Assembly (NCBI RefSeq): GCF_002198095.1
Contig: NZ_NHMK01000009.1
Span: 558,001-622,000, forward strand
DNA from: Deinococcus indicus
GTDB taxonomy: Bacteria; Deinococcota; Deinococci; Deinococcales; Deinococcaceae
DNA: 64,000 nucleotides
Reading direction: 5' to 3'
A program made the translations under genes and the position numbers. The notes under the pieces were generated by a model. The model had not been told where the DNA came from and did no database searches. It saw nothing but the letters and a program-made list of their open reading frames with translations. Positions 61,051 through 64,000 of the stretch are shown here, in pieces (the first letter of the stretch is position 1; every line of letters begins with the position of its first letter).

Positions 61051-61434
61051 TCAGGTGAGGCCCAGGCGGGTCAGCAGCGGCGGCAGCAGCACGCTCAGGC
61101 CCACGATCAGCGCTCCGGCGCTGCCGACCAGCACGGCCGCTGCCGCCGCGTCCTTCGCCACGCGGGCCAGGGCGTGCCACTCGGGGCTCACGAGGTCCAC
61201 CACGGCCTCCAGCGCGGTGTTCAGCAGTTCCAGGCTCAGGACGAGCGCGCAGGCCAGCGCGACCGGCGCCAGCGGAACGCGCAGCCACCCGCCCAGCCCC
61301 AGCGCGAGCAGCGCCGCCCAGCATTCGATCCGGAAGTTCGCCTGCGTGCCGTACGCGTGCCGCACGCCCGCCCACGCGAAACCCGCCGAGCGCAGCCAGC
61401 GCCGCGCGTCCCAGGCCGACCCGCCGCTGCGCAT
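61051..61434 (-). CDS. dgkA: Diacylglycerol kinase family (undecaprenol kinase-like) protein
   Basis: 127-residue membrane kinase with three helices: CWAALLALGLGGWL, VALACALVLSLELLNTALEAVVDL and AAAAAVLVGSAGALIVGLSVLL. The family's catalytic motif ELLNTALEAVVDLV with nearby AKDAAAAAVL is intact. In Gram-positive-type bacteria this family phosphorylates undecaprenol. Follows ybeY by 3 bp in the conserved phoH-ybeY-dgkA order. Its final Thr-stop codons are shared with the end of a family-2 repeat. Confidence 0.92.
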   Translation of the reverse strand: MRSGGSAWDARRWLRSAGFAWAGVRHAYGTQANFRIECWAALLALGLGGWLRVPLAPVALACALVLSLELLNTALEAVVDLVSPEWHALARVAKDAAAAAVLVGSAGALIVGLSVLLPPLLTRLGLT

Positions 61435-61437
61435 CCC

Positions 61438-61905
61438 TCAGCTGCCGGCCGGAAGGGCCGACTGCGCCGCGCGCCACGCCGCGTGGAAGACCTCCCACTC
61501 GGGGCCCTGCGCGCCCTCCTCGAAGCCCAGGCCGTCCGCGTGCGGGTGGTCGTTCCCGACTAGGTGGGTCAGGCCGTGACTGGCGAGCAGCGCGACCTCG
61601 CGGGTCAGGGAGTGGCCGCGCGCGTCCGCCTGCCGCTGCGCGGTGTCCAGGCTGATCACGATGTCCCCCAGGTGCGGCGGCACGAACGGGTCGCCCGGCT
61701 CCCAGGTGGGGAAACTCAGGACGTCCGTCACGGCGTCCTCGCCCCAGTGTTCGCGCTTCAGGGCGCGGATGGTGCGGTCACCCACCAGTACGACCGTCAC
61801 CTCGCGGTCCGGCACCTCGAAATGCGCCATGACGGCCTCCAGACTGGCGCGCAGCGCGGGCCGCAGACCGGCGGGCGGGGTTTTACGGACGATCAGGTCA
61901 ATCAC
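61438..61905 (-). CDS. ybeY: Endoribonuclease YbeY (rRNA maturation factor)
   Basis: Single-strand endoribonuclease needed for 16S 3'-end maturation; 155 residues. The zinc motif is HGLTHLVGNDHPHADG, with TDVLSFPTWEPG and LGDIVISLDTA upstream. GTG 61905 is chosen because TATCCT (61918-61913) lies 7 nt upstream and the family N-terminus starts here; upstream in-frame codons are repetitive. Preceded by a bidirectional hairpin after phoH. Confidence 0.94.
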   Translation of the reverse strand: MIDLIVRKTPPAGLRPALRASLEAVMAHFEVPDREVTVVLVGDRTIRALKREHWGEDAVTDVLSFPTWEPGDPFVPPHLGDIVISLDTAQRQADARGHSLTREVALLASHGLTHLVGNDHPHADGLGFEEGAQGPEWEVFHAAWRAAQSALPAGS

Positions 61906-61972
61906 TCCGTAGAGGATAGTGGATGGCGAAGGGGCAGGGGCGGATGGCCGATAGCGGATGGCAGATGGCGAA

Positions 61973-62000
61973 AGGCCCGGCTTACCTGCTCGCCGGGCCT
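61973..62000 (-). terminator. Terminator-like hairpin between phoH and ybeY
   Basis: AGGCCCGGC and GCCGGGCCT form a perfect 9-bp stem with a 10-nt loop, followed on the minus strand by TTTCG. Short imperfect GCCATCC-type heptads surround it on the ybeY side. Confidence 0.6.
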
Positions 62001-62007
62001 CTCCTGC

Positions 62008-62035
62008 CATCAACCGTCAACCTTCAACTGTCAAC
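62008..62035 (-). repeat. Heptad repeat overlapping the phoH stop codon
   Basis: On the phoH strand GTTGACAGTTGAAGGTTGACGG matches the left half of the metH palindromes. It encodes the last residues (VDS) and the TGA of phoH. Confidence 0.65.
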
Positions 62036-63109
62036 GGCGTTGTCCCCGTCGCCCTCGGGGATGCTGGCGAACTCGCCGCGACGGGCGGCGCGTTTGTCCT
62101 GCTCGGCGTTCTCGGCCGTCTCGTAGGCCTTGATGATGCGGCCCACCAGCGGGTGACGGACGACGTCCACCTCGGTGAACTCGTGCCACGCGATGCCGTC
62201 GATGGAACTCAGGACGCGCTTGGCGACCGCCAGACCGCTCGTGATGTGGCGCGGCAGGTCGATCTGGGTCACGTCCCCGGTCACGACGACCTTGCTGGAA
62301 AAGCCCATGCGGGTCAGGAACATCTTCATCTGCTCGCCCGTGGTGTTCTGCGCCTCGTCCAGAATGATGAACGCGTCGTTCAGGGTGCGGCCGCGCATGA
62401 ACGCCAGGGGCGCGATCTCGATCACGCCGCTCGTCAGGTACGACTCGAACTTCTCCTGGTCCAGCATGTCCTGCAGCGCGTCGTACAGCGGGCGCAGGTA
62501 CGGGTCGATCTTGGCCTGCAGGTCGCCGGGCAGGAAGCCCAGCTTCTCGCCTGCCTCGACGGCCGGGCGGGTCAGGATGATCCGCTTGACCCGCTTGGCC
62601 TTCAGGGCCTGCACGGCCATGGCGACTGCCATGTACGTCTTGCCGGTCCCGGCCGGACCGACCCCGAAGGTGATGTCGCTGCGTTCGATGCTCTCCAGGT
62701 ACAGTTTCTGCCCCGGCGTCTTGGGTTTCAGGCCGCGCGGCAGGCTCAGGCCCGTCACCTGCGTCTCGGCGGCCAGGCTGCGGCCCTCGTTGCTCAGGCG
62801 CGCGGAGCGCAGCAGGCTGTCGGGCGTGAGTTCCCCGCCACCACGCACCACGTCCAGCGCGTCGCGGATCATCCGTTCGGCGCCGCGCACGTCGGTCTCG
62901 TCACCCGTGATGGTGATGGTCTCGCCGCGCGCCACCAGTTTCGCTTTCGTCAGTTCGCGCATGCGGCGCAGGTTGGCGTCGCCGGCGCCCAGCAGCGAGT
63001 ACGCCTCGCGCTGGTTCTCGATCTGGATGGTGGCGGTGGTCGGGCCGGTCGTCGTCTGGGCCGTCGCGGCCTGAACGGGCAGACCGGACTCGTTGTTGGG
63101 CTGTGTCAA
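62024..63109 (-). CDS. PhoH-like ATPase (YbeZ family)
   Basis: 361 residues, usually partnered with YbeY in rRNA maturation. An N-terminal KH-like region ([23 protein letters not shown]) precedes the PhoH ATPase: Walker [39 protein letters not shown], Walker [13 protein letters not shown] and sensor [15 protein letters not shown] 63109 has GGAG 5 nt upstream; the frame remains open further upstream but has no family similarity. The C-terminus ends within a heptad repeat. Confidence 0.93.
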   Translation of the reverse strand: MTQPNNESGLPVQAATAQTTTGPTTATIQIENQREAYSLLGAGDANLRRMRELTKAKLVARGETITITGDETDVRGAERMIRDALDVVRGGGELTPDSLLRSARLSNEGRSLAAETQVTGLSLPRGLKPKTPGQKLYLESIERSDITFGVGPAGTGKTYMAVAMAVQALKAKRVKRIILTRPAVEAGEKLGFLPGDLQAKIDPYLRPLYDALQDMLDQEKFESYLTSGVIEIAPLAFMRGRTLNDAFIILDEAQNTTGEQMKMFLTRMGFSSKVVVTGDVTQIDLPRHITSGLAVAKRVLSSIDGIAWHEFTEVDVVRHPLVGRIIKAYETAENAEQDKRAARRGEFASIPEGDGDNAVDS

Positions 63110-63304
63110 GTGTTCTCCAGTCGCGCGGCGTGGCGCACCCTCCCCCCGGTACGGGCGGGGAAGGGAAGGGGTCGGATGGTCATCTGGATGCACACATTCT
63201 GTGCAGGAACCCGCCGGGCCGGCGTGTCCGGCAGCACATTCTGCCCCGAACATGAAGGCCTTGCACGCCCGGACCCGGCCGGGAAGATGCTCTAAACTGA
63301 CCGG

Positions 63305-64000
63305 GTGAGTCTGCCGGACGGAACCCCTGCCCCCCGCGCCTTCCTGTTCGCCGATCCGGCCGCGCATTCCCTGTCGCCGCAGATGCACCGCGCGGCCTTC
63401 GCGCACGCCGGTCTGCCCGGAACGTACGAGGCGCGGCGCGTCCCGCCGGCCGATCTGGCGGCGGCCATCGCGGGGTTGCGGGCGCCCGGCGTGCTGGGCG
63501 CGAACCTGAGCCTGCCGCACAAGGAGGCCGCCCTGCCGCTGCTCGACAGCCTGAGCGGCGCGGCGCAGGCGGTCGGGGCCGTGAACACCATCGTTCACCG
63601 GGGCGGCCAGTTGCACGGCGACAACACCGACTCGCCGGGCCTGCGTGACGCCCTGTCCGACGCCGGGTACATCTGGGAGCAGGGCGCCGAGGTGATCGTG
63701 CTGGGGGCCGGGGGGGCCGCCCGCGCCGCCGTGCACGCCCTGATCTGCGGCGAGCAGAACGTGACGGTCGTGAACCGCACCCTGGAACGCGCGCAGGCCA
63801 TCGCCGCCGACTGGCACGTCCCGGACGCCGACTTTCAGGTGACGGCCCTCCCCGCCCACGCGGCCCCGTGGGAGTCGGCGGCGCTCGTCGTGAACGCCAG
63901 CAGCGCCGGCCTGAACGACCCCGACCAGACGCCGCTGGACGCCGCGTTCCTGGCGAGGGTGCCCGCCGGGGCGCTCTTGTACGACATGGTCTACAAACCC
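63305..64000 (+). CDS. aroE: Shikimate dehydrogenase, 3' end outside the window
   Basis: NADPH-dependent reduction of 3-dehydroshikimate in the aromatic pathway; 232 residues visible. Shikimate-binding [19 protein letters not shown], catalytic Lys in [23 protein letters not shown], and catalytic Asp in GDNTDSPGL are present, as is the nucleotide site [17 protein letters not shown] with NRTLERA. It is cut at ...LLYDMVYKP, the usual YDxxYxP motif. GTG 63305 lies 6 nt behind TAAACT (63293-63298), leaderless. Confidence 0.95.
   Translation, partial: MSLPDGTPAPRAFLFADPAAHSLSPQMHRAAFAHAGLPGTYEARRVPPADLAAAIAGLRAPGVLGANLSLPHKEAALPLLDSLSGAAQAVGAVNTIVHRGGQLHGDNTDSPGLRDALSDAGYIWEQGAEVIVLGAGGAARAAVHALICGEQNVTVVNRTLERAQAIAADWHVPDADFQVTALPAHAAPWESAALVVNASSAGLNDPDQTPLDAAFLARVPAGALLYDMVYKP

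Overview
The window is a gene-dense, very GC-rich bacterial chromosome segment that looks like Deinococcus. Support comes from a LysZ-type amino-acid kinase of the LysW carrier pathway, FtsEX and MreB together with LptF/G-like and GT28-like envelope genes, a PlsY/acyl-ACP-reductase fusion, and many start codons lying 5-7 nt behind a TANNNT -10 box, the leaderless layout known from Deinococcus. About 63 protein genes are supported. The first (a subtilisin-like lipoprotein) and the last (aroE) are cut by the window edges. I saw no rRNA, tRNA, CRISPR array, prophage or transposase gene.

Layout. 1-2.6 kb: S8 protease, DUF2227 membrane protein, secG. 3.2-9.6 kb: a peptide-type ABC importer (binding protein, two permeases, two ATPases) behind a strong sigma-70 promoter and ending in a good terminator. 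9.6-16 kb: a DUF4139 protein, then metF-metH read leftward behind a SAM-I riboswitch with its own terminator. 16-23.9 kb: pheA, amidase, minC, an S1-domain protein, an HtrA protease, lysZ, a DUF1294 protein and ispH. 24-30.4 kb: a phospholipase D-fold protein, the PlsY/acyl-ACP reductase fusion, a DUF4388 protein, nnr and a TPR protein. 30.5-35.4 kb: ksgA, a PfkB kinase, a transglutaminase-like protein and a gamma-glutamyltransferase. 35.7-41.8 kb: a methyltransferase, then a leftward envelope run of mreB, fabZ, LptF/G permease, GT28 glycosyltransferase and polysaccharide deacetylase. 42-52.2 kb: acyl-CoA dehydrogenase, a channel-like protein, ilvD, an intradiol dioxygenase, a parvulin, FemABX and a LON-domain protein. 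52.3-54.4 kb: rpsP, khpA, rimM, trmD. 54.7-59.2 kb: ftsE-ftsX with an EnvC-like activator, and a CtpA-type protease. 59.4-64 kb: an unknown protein with a GNAT partner, phoH-ybeY-dgkA, and the start of aroE.

The least expected content is repetitive. Family 1 is a MITE-like element (49-135 bp) with TACGGA...TCCGTA ends and 3-bp TNA target duplications; in four of five copies with both ends intact, the duplicated TNA is the stop codon of the upstream gene. Family 2 (about 165 bp, ends AATGGTGCGGAC) lies 5 bp from a family-1 end at two of its three loci and appears to supply the last codons of two unrelated genes. Heptameric ATCAACC/GGTTGAT palindromes sit in frame inside metH, form the metH C-terminus, and overlap or abut the ends of phoH and minC. 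At least 23 starts carry the leaderless signature; four of these open short upstream ORFs that overlap the start of a larger gene.

The main functional themes are envelope and division (SecG, FtsEX/EnvC, CtpA, MreB, MinC, FemX, LptF, GT28, deacetylase), one-carbon and methionine metabolism under SAM control, and translation and ribosome maturation (rpsP, rimM, trmD, khpA, ksgA, ybeY). All database-type statements below come from family knowledge; no search was run.
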